Positions 34,968 through 45,514 of a stretch of 64,000 bases of DNA are shown one piece after another. Made by a program: the position numbers and the translations under genes. The notes under the pieces are model-generated. The model was not told the DNA's origin, searched no databases, and was given only the letters and a program-made list of their open reading frames with translations. This stretch comes from Adiantum capillus-veneris (Eukaryota > Streptophyta > Polypodiopsida > Polypodiales > Pteridaceae): NCBI GenBank assembly GCA_014529385.2, contig CM043962.1, forward strand, positions 124,726,470-124,790,469, given 5' to 3'. Each line of letters starts with the position of its first letter. Position 1 is the stretch's first letter.

Positions 34968-35900
34968 ATGGATGAAAATCAAGAGACACATGGGATGCAC
35001 TTTGATCCTGTAGTAATGCAAATTTTTCAAGCATTTTCCATGTACCTGTAACAATAAGCAGCAAAAAGAAGCCAAATTTCAACCACAAAAGCACTAGAGT
35101 TGATTGTGAAGAGAATTGACCAGTTTGATGGCAAGGACATCACAAAGTATCGACGAGATTATATGAAGAAAATGGAGTTTAATCGAATGTGTGAGGAAGA
35201 CATGGGTTAAAGTTTTGAGCTAGTTTGCGTCCAAGAGATCAGAGACCATATTAGGGCAATTCAAAATGCTCATGGAAGAAATTGGGAGGAATTTAAGCTT
35301 GCTCTAAAAGAAGACTACTTTATGGAGGACTCTGAGAGGGTGACCAAAAGAACTTTCTTAGATTGGGTGGAAAGCATAAAGAAGGGATTTCTGCTACAGA
35401 GCTTCTCAGAGAGTTTGAGCGATGTTATGCTTAACTATCACAAATTGAACAAGCTTCCTTGGATAGGGAGAAGGTAAAACTTTTCCTACAAGCAGCGGTC
35501 AAAGAAATTGAATAAAATACAAGATGCAGTCTCCCTGTTGGAAAAAAGACAACACAGAAGAGACAAGATGGTGGTGAACAATGGTGCTCTAGTTCCTGCT
35601 ATATTACTGAGAAGCAGCCAAAACCTGGTATTGTAGTTTCTAAGGATGATGGGTCTATGCTTGAAGGACTTGTGAAGGGCATACGCGAGCTGAAATTAAA
35701 GCTAGCAAGGCTTTAAGAAAAGGGGCAAACATCTAAAGAGTCATCTAGTCAAAGACCTCATAACAAACAGGGATTTGTAAATAGGTGCATTTGATGTGAC
35801 AACCCAGACCAACCAAGAAGGGACTCTAAAATCTTCAAATATGCCTTGGGTAAAGATCTTGTCTTCTTCAAATAAGGGAAGATACATCGTAGTGAAACAG
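34968..35900 (+). pseudogene. Gypsy element A gag fragment
   Basis: The ATG at 34968 gives MDENQETHGMHFDPVVMQIF, then after stops LELIVKRIDQFDGKDITKYR, RDYMKKMEFNRMCEED, NWEEFKLALKEDYF and ERVTKRTFLDWVE, the pattern of a gypsy capsid. Near 35790 a zinc-knuckle relic reads C-I-stop-C-D-N-P-D-Q-P-R-R-D-S: the first pair of cysteines survives but His and the last Cys are lost. Several stops disable the frame. Confidence 0.65.
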
Positions 35901-35908
35901 GGAAGCCC

Positions 35909-37021
35909 TTGGCGAGCAACTTTGGCAAAGGAGGGATGAAAAAGCTAGTTGAGGACCTGGAAACCAGTCATGCGATCTCAATGGTTAAAGCAACAGCATT
36001 TGGCTTAAAGGCTGGTCAAGTCATGCTCAAAGGGTCAAAATCTATTAAAGACGTGAGTGAAGATGGTGAAGATGTCTGGCCATTTCCGATGGAGTTGGCT
36101 ATGAAGGGAAAGTTGACTAAAGAGGTCTTACATGAAGCAAGAGATTGTATTCGTCTTGAGACTGGGTGGAATGAACCTGTAGATGCTTTGTCAATGCATG
36201 CCTACATTGCAAAGTGTCAAGGAAACAAGGAACTTGTTGAAGAAAAACAAATGAGAGAAAATGGGGACGAAGGCCCCTCAAAGAGGGCTACTAGAGGTGG
36301 AGGGAGAAAGGATCCGAGTCCCTCTCAAGATCCCATGGCAAGGGAGCCTCCATCACAAGAAGTACCAATGAGAGATGCTGCACCAAAGGAGAAGCAAGAT
36401 AAAGAAAAGAGCAAGGGAAAAAGCCCATCATACAAGCTACAATCAAATATTGAAGTTGCCACAGATTCAAAGAAAGTTTTAGAGGAAAGGATCATAAATA
36501 GCAAGGTGGAGTTTACATTGGGAGAAGTCCTTGGCATTGCAAAAAGAGAGTTCCACAAAGAAATCATTGATATCATAAGAAGGAAGAGACAAGCTTTAAT
36601 GGAGTCTATCCAATCAGAGGATGAAGAGAGTGATTTAAAGACACATGTGATACAAGTACAACAAATAGATGAAGATGAGAATTTTGTAAGATTCTACCAG
36701 TCTTTGGGCAGCAAAAATAGGCATGTTAAATTTGAAGATGAAGCCACTCATAAGAGCCAGTATTCTAGAAACCATTGGGCAAGGGCTACAACAAAAACCT
36801 TGGTTAAGGTGGGAGATCTTGAGGAGACTTATGTGGCCTTGATAGACCATGCTTCAGAGATTAACCTCATGTCCAAGAGTCTCTATATGAAGGGAAAGTG
36901 GCCAGATGATATTGACCATGGGTGGATGATTAGGGCTGCAAACAACTCATTCGGGGATCTCTATGGTGCTTGTCCAAACTTTAATCTAACCATAGGGGAT
37001 GTGAAAGGTGAGCAAAATTTC
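35909..37021 (+). pseudogene. Gypsy element A gag/protease region, split by CACTA
   Basis: An open frame of about 370 codons covers the segment between gag and protease. It includes a charged low-complexity part (EKQDKEKSKGKSPSYK) and then the protease start VALIDHASEINLMSKSLY. The active-site triad position reads D-H-A rather than D-S/T-G. A GKWPDDIDHGWMIRAAN segment follows and it ends IGDVKGEQNF at 37021. There the CACTA element begins, and the next protease residues reappear at 61112. Codons are largely intact here, unlike the rest of the element. Confidence 0.75.
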
Positions 37022-37290
37022 CACTACAACAGGTTGTGTGCTCTTGTGACGCTATTAGAGACGGAAATACACTGGGTTTTTATAACCCCCGGCGTCGCTA
37101 AAACCGTCGCTACGAGAGCGTCGCTATTTGCGTCGCTATATGCGTCGCTATAGGCGTCGCTATAAGCGTTGCTATATAGAGACACTCATAGCAACGCTCA
37201 TAGCGACGGTTATAGCGACGTTTACACAAAAGTCTATAGCGACGCTACAGAGCCATAAATAGCGACGGTTATAGCGATGCCCGAGAGAAA
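37022..37290. repeat. CACTA left TIR and subterminal repeats
   Basis: After the terminal CACTACAACAGG, about ten copies of the 8-mer CGTCGCTA or its complement TAGCGACG, plus variants, occur between 37092 and 37280. They are first mostly in one orientation and then the other, so the two groups can pair (for example GCGTTGCTAT with ATAGCAACGC at 37164-37196). Such subterminal arrays bind the second CACTA protein in known En/Spm systems. Confidence 0.85.
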
Positions 37291-37636
37291 TTGTTTTTTG
37301 GTGATAGGGCATTGAATGCCCTACCACCCATCAACCATATTGTACTTGATTCACTTTTTAAAAAAAGTGCAAGGGTAGATAATAGACCCAAAATAGTCAC
37401 CCACAAGACGCATTGTTTGCAAAATTGACAAGCGTAAAATTGACAATTCTACACATCATAGGCAAAATGAATTGATTGGCAAATGTAATAATGACAATTG
37501 TACAACATCATAGGCATAAAGAATTGATTGGAAAAATGAACTGCGGTGACAAATGTAATAATATACATGGTTCAAAAAGACGTATAAAATCCGTCTCATG
37601 ATACATAAGCTATGAGAAACCCTAAACTAATGCTAT
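37291..37636. other. CACTA non-coding 3' flank of the second gene
   Basis: A/T-rich sequence between the subterminal repeats and the stop codon of the Transposase_24-type gene, with a local near-repeat (TTGACAATTCTACA / ATGACAATTGTACA). It would be the 3' untranslated region of that gene. Confidence 0.4.
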
Positions 37637-38431
37637 CTAGCTACGGCTAAACTGACGTCGTCTAGTCAGACGTCTCATCGCGTCCAAGCGGCGTATCTGT
37701 CGGATTCTGCAAAAAAAGACAATAAGACAGCTTTCAGTAAGTATAAACATATAACGACATTTATAAAACAATACAAAAAATAGAAAAGAGTAAACCCTAA
37801 CACTAACCATGCCGCCGCGAGAACTGAGAATGTCCATCAGGGCGTTTAAGCCCTTCCTGCCTGCGTACTCGCGCTCGTACGATGTGGGATCACGTCCTGT
37901 CATCGACCACTGTCAAAACATACAAATAATTCATTATGTTAGAATTAAAAAACTCATTAACCCTAAACTATCGAACATAAAGAGCAATGCGAAAACACTT
38001 ACAAAATTGGCCTCAAATGATGCCCATCCACTGCTCCCCAAGTGGTGCGAGCTCTCTGCCTCTACTCGCGCTCTGGCTGCATCCTTTTGTTGCTTCCACT
38101 TGTCGGGATTCTCTCGCGCTGCTTTCTTCGCATTCTTCCAATCTTCTTTGGCCAGCCAATCTGGCCTGTTCCACCCATGCTTGATTGCTTTTTGCACTTT
38201 GGAACGCTTGTGTTTGCAGTATTCGCGCATTCGAATATTCATCAGGTCTTCATTGAAGCGCTGATCCCGTGTTGGAACGGGAAACTCATCATGAAGTATG
38301 CTGATGACTCTGTTTTTTAAATCACTTGGTACTTCACTCCATTTGTTTAGTATGTAGTGTCTAAACAGCTGAGAGCAAAGACCACGCATGCGCGAGATCA
38401 CCTTCTTGCCGTCATCATCCATGATGATGCC
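37637..38431 (-). pseudogene. CACTA Transposase_24-type protein, C-terminal exons
   Basis: Minus-strand exons with clean splice signals: 38431-38003 (donor GTAAGTG), 37909-37808 (acceptor TTTTGACAG, donor GTTAGTG) and 37706-37637 (acceptor TTTTTGCAG), ending in TAG. Residues include SQLFRHYILNKWSEVPSDLK, RVISILHDEFPVP, KHGWNRPDWL and a WASFEANF end to the first exon. The second exon has TGRDPTSYEREYAGRKGL. This pattern belongs to the Transposase_24 (plant Ptta/En-Spm) family, which in En/Spm binds subterminal repeats. The N-terminal part is at 57502-58046, separated by the gypsy insertion, so the gene is disrupted. Confidence 0.8.
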
Positions 38432-39054
38432 TGTTAAGGCGGTTACGCCGCTAGCGGAAGCTAATAGCGAGAACTCAACCAACAACAGAATTTGTCAGAC
38501 GAGGACGAAGCTTGACCCGCAGGCGCATGGAAACAACTAGATGGGTGTCAAATCACCTACTCGACCTTCTAATGACAATCACTACTAAGGAAATCAAATC
38601 TAAGTTCTAAAACACGCAAGTGACTGAAATCCGTACTACGAACGAATGCTATACGAAACAGGATCTAGAATCATCGAATCGATCTCAAACTCAAGGGGAA
38701 GTCTATACACTAGGTAAGAACAACACCCTAAAGACTTGAACTGCAAAATCAACCTATAACCACTCCGTGCGGTAAACGCGTATGAAGACAGGCCGAAAAA
38801 TACAGGTGACCGAAACTTGACCCCGATGGTACGAATGTGTAGCTCTACTCGTCGTGGTTCTATAGATATGCTGCACACTCTATTCCGACACACGAGTTGG
38901 AAGAAAACTCACACCGAAGCTCGTAGGAACTTACCACACATAGAAGCCGATAGCACGCACTCTTGGTATCTGTGCGTAGCTCTCACCATTGCTAACACAA
39001 TGGTGGTGTCGCTTCTCCAATGGCGGTCCCGTAGCTCGCGTAGCAAGGAGATAA

Positions 39055-39105
<51 letters not shown>

Positions 39106-39391
39106 ACACAGTCACGGCGCTCAAAAACTCACTTTGATTAATAATTGAATCTCCTTTAGGTTACAAAACTTTGGCTTATATACCTCACCCTTGGAGGTGA
39201 GAACATCTCTAATTATTTACATCAGCAGGTGAAATTACGTCGGGATTACAAGCTGGAAACTCAATTGAGTCCCGTTACTTAATGAATGGCTCAAATCAAA
39301 ATTAATGTCGGAAAGACATTTATTACAATCAATGGTTACAAAATGATGGGTGTGAGCAAAAATGTGGGTGTGATCCTCTGTTGGCTCAACA
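38432..39391 (-). repeat. 3' LTR of gypsy element B
   Basis: 960 bp, TGTTAAGG...GGCTCAACA in plus orientation. By eye it differs from the 5' LTR by six substitutions, one single-base indel and the length of a (CT)n tract (about 39057-39103). Four of the six substitutions are CG versus CA/TG changes. A TATATAAG box on the minus strand lies at 39182-39175. A degenerate match to the internal palindrome core (ACGCGTATGA) lies at 38776-38785. Confidence 0.95.
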
Positions 39392-39403
39392 CTCCCCCCC
39401 TCC
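39392..39403 (-). other. Polypurine tract of gypsy element B
   Basis: Minus strand GGAGGGGGGGAG lies directly upstream of the 3' LTR (followed by TGTTGAGCC). This is where plus-strand synthesis would be primed, and it confirms the LTR boundary and orientation. Confidence 0.85.
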
Positions 39404-39440
39404 GCGTTCATGTCGTCCCTGACATGACTTTTAGGCTTGG

Positions 39441-42400
39441 TCAATAGAGTCCCGTCGTCTTAAGCATCTGCAAATGTGATTCGTAGCGTAGGTTGTTGAT
39501 GGTCAAGGTTGGGCCGAATATTTTGCTTTCGTGAGTGAAAAAGCCGGTGTAGAAAGCTTCTTCGAATGTTTGCATGTGGAAGCTAGGCAAAAACATAATT
39601 CTTTGGTATAAGAGATGTAACACCTTTGGTGATGGCTGCAATGAAAGATCATACATCATATCCGTCACTGTGTCGACCGTCGATAGTAGACTCGAGGTCG
39701 TGGCTTTATCTGGCGCGAACACTTCAATGCATGCTAAGAGAGTCCTGCAGATTTTCTTTAGCATCTGACACGAAAGGTCAGGAGAGCCAGTAAAAAGTTT
39801 GATGGTGCCCGTTAGGGTTTTCACCATGTAGGCTTTACCTATTCTCTCTCCTGCCTTTGGTCCTGGCATCCTTGGGTAATTAAGCCAATTTGGCTTCTTT
39901 TCTGCAATCCTGCCATGCTCTTTCCAGCTTCTGACTCTTGGCACCGGGCAGAAGGTTGCATCCTCCCGAATCTCTTTTGGAGCCTCTACCAAGTAGATGA
40001 GGTAGACTGGGTATTTGTTTAGCCAACCTTTCCTCCATCTAGGTTGGGAATCTACAATCTTCTTTGATTGTTCATCCTTTGTGATGTCGCCTTCATAAAG
40101 AGCGACAAACTGCTCCTCCTCTATTCTCTTTTTCGTCTTTATCATTTCAAATTTCATCAGAGGGAAAGGCAGGCTGGGTTGCATCCACTCTTCGTGGAGC
40201 ACTTTTGTGTCTAAACCTTGAAGTCTAATGGAGATGAGGAGTCTCCTTTCCCATTCCATTTCCGCCTTGGCACTTTCCTCTGTTGACTTTTCTATTTGGT
40301 CCTGGAGCCTTTGTTCTTCTCCTTCAGAGATTCCTGAAGTCGAGGCCACTTCTTGAACTGGGGCTGGATCTTCGATTGTGGTTGCCTCTCCAGTTTCTGG
40401 TAGCTCTATGGCTGCTCCCCCTGCTTCTTCTTGTGGTGTCTCTGTTTCTCCTCTTTGTTGCTCTTGGAGGTCTTGGAGCTGTTTGCGGAGGGCCTCATTT
40501 TCTGTCCTTAGTGTTTGGTTTTCTGATGTGAGCCTCTCCTCTGCAGCCAATGATCCCTCTGCCATGTGCAATCTTTGCACTTGCTCTAACCTCAGCTCTC
40601 TTTGCAGACTTCTTACCTGCTCCTCCAGAGCTGGTACGAGGGCTCCCTCTTGTTCTGTTCCTGCTCTGCTAGCTCTAGGGGTGGTCCTGAGTCTCATGAT
40701 TGTCCTTTCTTGAAGTTCGACTCTTTCCCTTAGCTCAATGAGCTCATCCTTGGCTGCCTCCAGCTCATCTTCTATTCGCTCCTTTGCTTCCTGTGAACTT
40801 GTTACCTCTCTTGAAGCTTCGGCTAGTTGGAGTATCAAGCCGTCTCTCTCGTTTTCTGCGTCGTAGAGTGATGCTTTATGACTTTCAGATTCAGTCATAG
40901 CATTCTCTAACTTCTTCTGCAACTCTGCTTCCTTTTGTTTTGCTGTCTCAAGTGCTACTTCCTTTGCTCTGGATCGTTCTTTAATCTTGCTGAGCAGTTC
41001 ATGCACCATGTGCATGTCTTTTTCATCTTCATCTGTCAATTTGACAGCTCTTTCTGCCACCACCTCCAATGGCTTCGGCTCGTCCATTTTTTCTTCACTG
41101 TCCATTGTACCCTTTGTCTTTTCTTTCGTCCCTTTCCGATCATCTTGTTTCCGTAGGGATATCCCATAAACTGCCTCCAGGGCCTCTTCTTCACTGTATC
41201 CTATCGCTACCAGATCCTCGTAATCATCTTTCTTTTGCTGAACTGGATCTATCTTCTTTTCCTTGGTCTCGGCCTCCGGCTTTTCCATAACTTCTGTTTC
41301 TATTTCTATTGTGGTTTCCTCCACAATAATTTCCATCTTCTTCGGGCTTGGTACAACAGTAAAAGAGGGCTGATTGTCCTCAGTCACCTTGGCTTTCCCT
41401 TTGTTTGCTTGCCCGTCTTTCTCTTGAGGATCAGTAGACTCATCTACTTTCTTCTTCCCCTTGTCGTCCTTTTGCAGCTCAGCTTTTAAAAGCTGTACTT
41501 CCTCTTCAGTATAAGGCTCGACAGGTTGCTGCTCCAGTATGGCCTCCGACTCCTCATAAGCTCTAATATATTGATCATATTGATCAACATGTGGCCTGGC
41601 TGAGCTGGTTCCGACTTTACTGGGGTCTGGCACCCACATTTCTTCGAAGTCCCCCTTTAGAGCTCTTTCCGCTCTAAACTGCTCCACCAGCCTTTCCATT
41701 CTTGCGGCTTTTTGACTTTTGGTTTGCTTGGGATCGGCCTTCTTCTTCACTTTCTTCTTGAGCGGCTCGTCCACGGCCTCCTCAGGTTCTGAAACTATTT
41801 CTAGTTTTCGGCGTGCTCTTGTGGACGCCCTCTTGGATACTTCTTGCTGTTCTTCCTCCTCATCGGCTTCTCTAAGCCACTCATTCTGGGAGGGAATCTG
41901 GGGCCCTTGATCCCTAGCTCCAATAGCTTCATAAGCTATTCTTGTTAGGATTTCTCCTTCTCCTATGTACTTTGGTTTCTGGTTGTGCATGGCGATTACT
42001 TGCTCGTGGATGTATTGAGCATAATTCACCTCTTTTGGCACGTTGCTCTTCAGTGCCCATGTGATGGTTGTCGCAATGGCGTGGGGTGGTGTAGTATACT
42101 TCTGCGGTCTTTTACTGCACACATGGAAAAACTGGTTGTATAACCGGCAAAGGGTTGCCGCTCGTTGATCTGCCATATCTCCGTAGGTTGTATTTTGTTT
42201 CTTTGATCCATAGACCTCTATGGCCTCTCTTCTTTCTCTGACAGAACTCCCTTTGTTGTGCAGCTTCAATGCATCTGCAATGAGCTGTGGAGTGATCTGT
42301 ACTTCAACTGTTTCTCCATCCATGGCTGTCAACGTGGCTTTCCCATCCTTCTGAATGGATGTTGCCAACTCATACACTCTTCTTGTGTCTACACCTGATG

Positions 42401-42698
42401 GTCTCGAGGTGAAGAACCTGTGTAAGTCAGCCTTTTCCAGGTATCTGCTGATGTTCTCTGATCTGCTATAGTCCACTAATTCTCGTGGGATCATAGGTAC
42501 ATCGACCGATTGCCCTTGAGGATCTCTGAAAGTCCCCTGGTAGATCTTTATTCCCTCTTTTTCTAGTACTGCTTCCTCCACCCAAGTCTTGGTTGGCTTG
42601 AGGGTTTCTGTTGGAATATTAAAAGGTTCTGCCTCTGCAAGAGCATCCTTGATGGTTGGTCTTTTTCTCTTAGTTGCCGATGACTTAGCGGAATCCAT
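39441..42698 (-). CDS. Element B third ORF, 1085-residue coiled-coil protein
   Basis: A single uninterrupted 1085-codon frame between pol and the 3' LTR, starting MDSAKSSATKRKRPTIKDAL. Residues 1-290 are a mixed globular part (SRYLEKADLHRFFTSRP, a segment with ADQRAATLCRLYNQFFHVCS). Residues about 290-350 are rich in Arg/Lys and acidic runs and contain possible nuclear-localisation signals (KKKVKKKADPK). About 560-790 is a long heptad coiled coil (LRTENEALRKQLQDLQEQQ), and the last 250 residues are again globular. I see no signal peptide, membrane helix, Cys/His knuckle or polymerase motif, so it is not an obvious envelope protein. In contrast to pol it is fully open, which may mean recent constraint or a young age. 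I do not recognise the family; extra ORFs near the 3' LTR are known in Athila-like elements. Confidence 0.85.
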   Translation of the reverse strand: MDSAKSSATKRKRPTIKDALAEAEPFNIPTETLKPTKTWVEEAVLEKEGIKIYQGTFRDPQGQSVDVPMIPRELVDYSRSENISRYLEKADLHRFFTSRPSGVDTRRVYELATSIQKDGKATLTAMDGETVEVQITPQLIADALKLHNKGSSVRERREAIEVYGSKKQNTTYGDMADQRAATLCRLYNQFFHVCSKRPQKYTTPPHAIATTITWALKSNVPKEVNYAQYIHEQVIAMHNQKPKYIGEGEILTRIAYEAIGARDQGPQIPSQNEWLREADEEEEQQEVSKRASTRARRKLEIVSEPEEAVDEPLKKKVKKKADPKQTKSQKAARMERLVEQFRAERALKGDFEEMWVPDPSKVGTSSARPHVDQYDQYIRAYEESEAILEQQPVEPYTEEEVQLLKAELQKDDKGKKKVDESTDPQEKDGQANKGKAKVTEDNQPSFTVVPSPKKMEIIVEETTIEIETEVMEKPEAETKEKKIDPVQQKKDDYEDLVAIGYSEEEALEAVYGISLRKQDDRKGTKEKTKGTMDSEEKMDEPKPLEVVAERAVKLTDEDEKDMHMVHELLSKIKERSRAKEVALETAKQKEAELQKKLENAMTESESHKASLYDAENERDGLILQLAEASREVTSSQEAKERIEDELEAAKDELIELRERVELQERTIMRLRTTPRASRAGTEQEGALVPALEEQVRSLQRELRLEQVQRLHMAEGSLAAEERLTSENQTLRTENEALRKQLQDLQEQQRGETETPQEEAGGAAIELPETGEATTIEDPAPVQEVASTSGISEGEEQRLQDQIEKSTEESAKAEMEWERRLLISIRLQGLDTKVLHEEWMQPSLPFPLMKFEMIKTKKRIEEEQFVALYEGDITKDEQSKKIVDSQPRWRKGWLNKYPVYLIYLVEAPKEIREDATFCPVPRVRSWKEHGRIAEKKPNWLNYPRMPGPKAGERIGKAYMVKTLTGTIKLFTGSPDLSCQMLKKICRTLLACIEVFAPDKATTSSLLSTVDTVTDMMYDLSLQPSPKVLHLLYQRIMFLPSFHMQTFEEAFYTGFFTHESKIFGPTLTINNLRYESHLQMLKTTGLY

Positions 42699-45514
42699 GG
42701 ATCCTGTAACTCCAATTTCAGAAGTTAGCGTCTTTTTTGTACTGAAAGCCGAAATGAAGCTTTTAACTATTCAAATGACTTGAAAATTGAAACATGAGCT
42801 ATTCAGGGCCTAAGGATGCAATGTAGGTGAAAAAATATGCAAACTGGGCTCAAAAACATGCTTGAGACATCATACGCGTATGATGTCTTTTGTGTCAGAA
42901 TGACTTCATATTGGTTGTGCTTGTAGCTGATAGTGTATACATGAGTGTCATATGCTTGGATTTGAGTTTGGATCCCATTTGATCAAGTTTTGGCCAGTTT
43001 AGTCCAGTTCAGGCTCTTGGCAAAATTTTGAAAGGGAAATGGATTTTATGATCCAAATTGGGTAAAATTTGGTGGATTACTTTCAAATGGCATGTAGAAC
43101 ACTTCTGTTTGGTGGTTGAAGCCCTGAGGTGCCAAAATCATATAGTGAGACATCATACGCGTATGATGTCTTTTATTGCATTTTTGGACCAATTTTCTCT
43201 ATAAGCTTGGTTTTGGCTTTAGATAGGCTTATTCAGTGGATTTATCAAGTTTGGATAGAATTTGGGCTAAAAATGGCTCTGGAGACATCATACGCGTATG
43301 ATGTCTTTTTTCATCAATTTTTCATGGGATTGGTTCTGTGGACTCTCCATGTGCTAGTGAAGGACTGTTTATACTCAAATCTTGGTTTGGACTTGAATAT
43401 GTTGGATTTGGGACAAAAATAGGCTTTGTGTGAAGGATTTTCTCTTAATTGGGCTAATGGGATGATCCACTTGACCAAATGGTTCCAAACTTCATATGTA
43501 GCATGTATTAGATATATATAATGGATGTATGATGACAAATGAGCATTTTTGGCTCTGTAAGTGCAAATAGACATTATACGCGTATGATGTCTTTTGTGTC
43601 AAAATGGTGCTTTTTGATTCCAGATAGCTTGTAGATGTGTTAACCAACAATCCTACAAAGTTTCAATGAGTTTGGAGTTATTTTGACAAAATTAGGACCA
43701 AAAATCAATTTTATGGCCTACTTTGCGTCTTTTTGGTTTTCCTTGAGTTTTCTAACTCCAATTCTCATGATACTTGGTTCATAGGATGTGATTAACATGT
43801 GGAATGAGGCTATGCACTCAAATGTTGAAATGGATGTGAAAATCCTGCTGTGAGACATCATACGCGTATGATGTCTTTTCTTGAAATGTTGGTCTTTTTG
43901 TGCAAAGAATGCTTTGTGCTAGTGCCCTAAGCCCTGCTAACTAGTTTTCAACTTAAAAAGTCATCAGTTTAGCTAAAAAGCCCCCTTATAGGCCTTTCAG
44001 TCTCCGAAGTCGTCTTTCTGCCTTGGAGTTGAATTTCTTCAACTTTTCTTCTTGAGAGTTGCATTTCCAGCTCATTGGATATGTTGTGAAGCCACCTATT
44101 CGGTTGAACTTGACTTTGGTTCCCCGTTCTCCATCTTTCTCCATTTGGTTGCCCGAAAGCGTCTTTTTCACCATCGGTAAGTGAATCAGCTTTCTTTTGG
44201 GTTTTGCTTGCAAACATAAGTCATCCATGTATATTTTAAGCTGCTTGTGAAGTTTCATGTCATTTGGTCGTCAATTTTAGCCGTTATGCCAAAATGACGC
44301 TTTGTGTGTCCGCCGCCGAATCGGTTGTTCCGACCTACTTTTGGTGGTCCAAGCCTGGAGATACCCCATGGTTGCATTGCCCTCGATGTTGTTAAGCTTC
44401 TTGAGAAGTTTTGTGTCGTTCCGACAACTTTTTTCTGTTTGCCTCTTGCAGGCTCTGTTGACCTAGGGTTTTTTCAGTCGTTCTTTCTCGAGCTTTGAGT
44501 GTTAGAAACCCATCTCCTATACTAGGGTAACCCACCTCTAAGTTCTTGCAAGTTTGGTTAGGCGGTTGTGCCCCTACCTAGCGTTCTTCCCCATTCCCCG
44601 TCTGCTCTTGTTTCTTGGTTTTGGTGAGTTTTCGCGACAAAAGTTAACGATAAGCATCAAAAGCTTATGGCAACGAGTCTACCTCTCATGTCTGGTGTCC
44701 TCTGAGCTCTCGTAGCAGTCGTAGAAGGCGGTAGAAGGTCGGATGCTCCTGTGTGCTCTTTGCTCTCTCCAAGAAGGTAATAGTGGAAATGAGCTTGATA
44801 GTGAAGTGAAAAATACTTAACTTCGGGCTTCCTGGATCACTTGTTACCAAATTTGACATGTGCTCCTATCTCGTCGTGAAATACACTTTAGGATTTGAAA
44901 TTTCTCAATTTGGACTCCATTTGACCTGTTTCTGAGAAATCTGTCCACTTTGCCAAAATTCTGTCATTTCGGGCTTTCCGCAACTTTTTCAGAATTGTAC
45001 CCCATTTTTACCATGGGTTGCCCTTGTCATTAGGATCATCACCGTCTATTCTTTTCTTTTTTCCGATCTCATTTCACTTGCTTTTTTATTTTTCTTTTAT
45101 TTTTATTAAGAAAATCATAAAAAATAAAGGAAAATAGAAAATTGAAGCCAAAAAATTCCAAACATACACGATAAATATCTCGTAACCCTGTGTATATGAA
45201 TATACACTTCTTTGTGATTTTTTGGACTTGGATTACCACTTTTTTCCACTTTTTAGCTCCAAAAACACTCTTATTTAGTGATATTTACACATCTAGAGAC
45301 CCAAATTCATCATCTGATCTCTTCTTTGTTGCAAAACAAGGTATATAAGGGCATAAATATTATCAATATCCGCAATCAAACATAAAAAATTGCAAAATCA
45401 TGTAAGACACTGCCCTTGTAATATAATTTTTGTTTTTCTTTGTTTTTTCCGCTTGTAGCTGCTTTGTAGCTCCTGTATACCTCCCCCCCTCCTAGTCTGA
45501 GTCCTCCCGGACGA
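42699..45514. other. Element B non-coding spacer between pol and third ORF
   Basis: About 2.8 kb without a convincing gene. The half nearest the third ORF (42865-43876) carries five palindromes. Around 44214-44236 a 23-bp stretch is identical to the RT active-site coding DNA at 49253-49275. The part at 45030-45180 is strongly A/T-rich. The spacer would hold promoter or splice signals if the third ORF is expressed separately. Confidence 0.6.
42865..43876. repeat. Five 24-bp palindromes, array 2 (upstream of third ORF)
   Basis: Copies at 42865-42888, 43148-43171, 43283-43306, 43569-43592 and 43853-43876. Each is AGACATCATACG followed by its own reverse complement; the fourth has one C-to-T change. 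Spacings between starts are 283, 135, 286 and 284 bp. Sequences between them are only loosely alike. The set lies 167-1178 bp upstream of the third ORF's start codon. Confidence 0.95.

Noticed and set aside
37070-37080. CACTGGG as the left end of the CACTA
   Set aside because: CACTACAACAGG at 37022 matches the right terminus, gives a TTC duplication and restores the host frame; the later CACT is internal.
39441-42698. Envelope-like protein for the third ORF
   Set aside because: No signal peptide, transmembrane helix or cysteine-rich ectodomain is visible.
42865-43876. Regularly spaced identical short repeats could suggest a CRISPR array
   Set aside because: The repeats are perfect palindromes, 125-289 bp apart, inside a plant retrotransposon; spacers are too long and no Cas genes exist.
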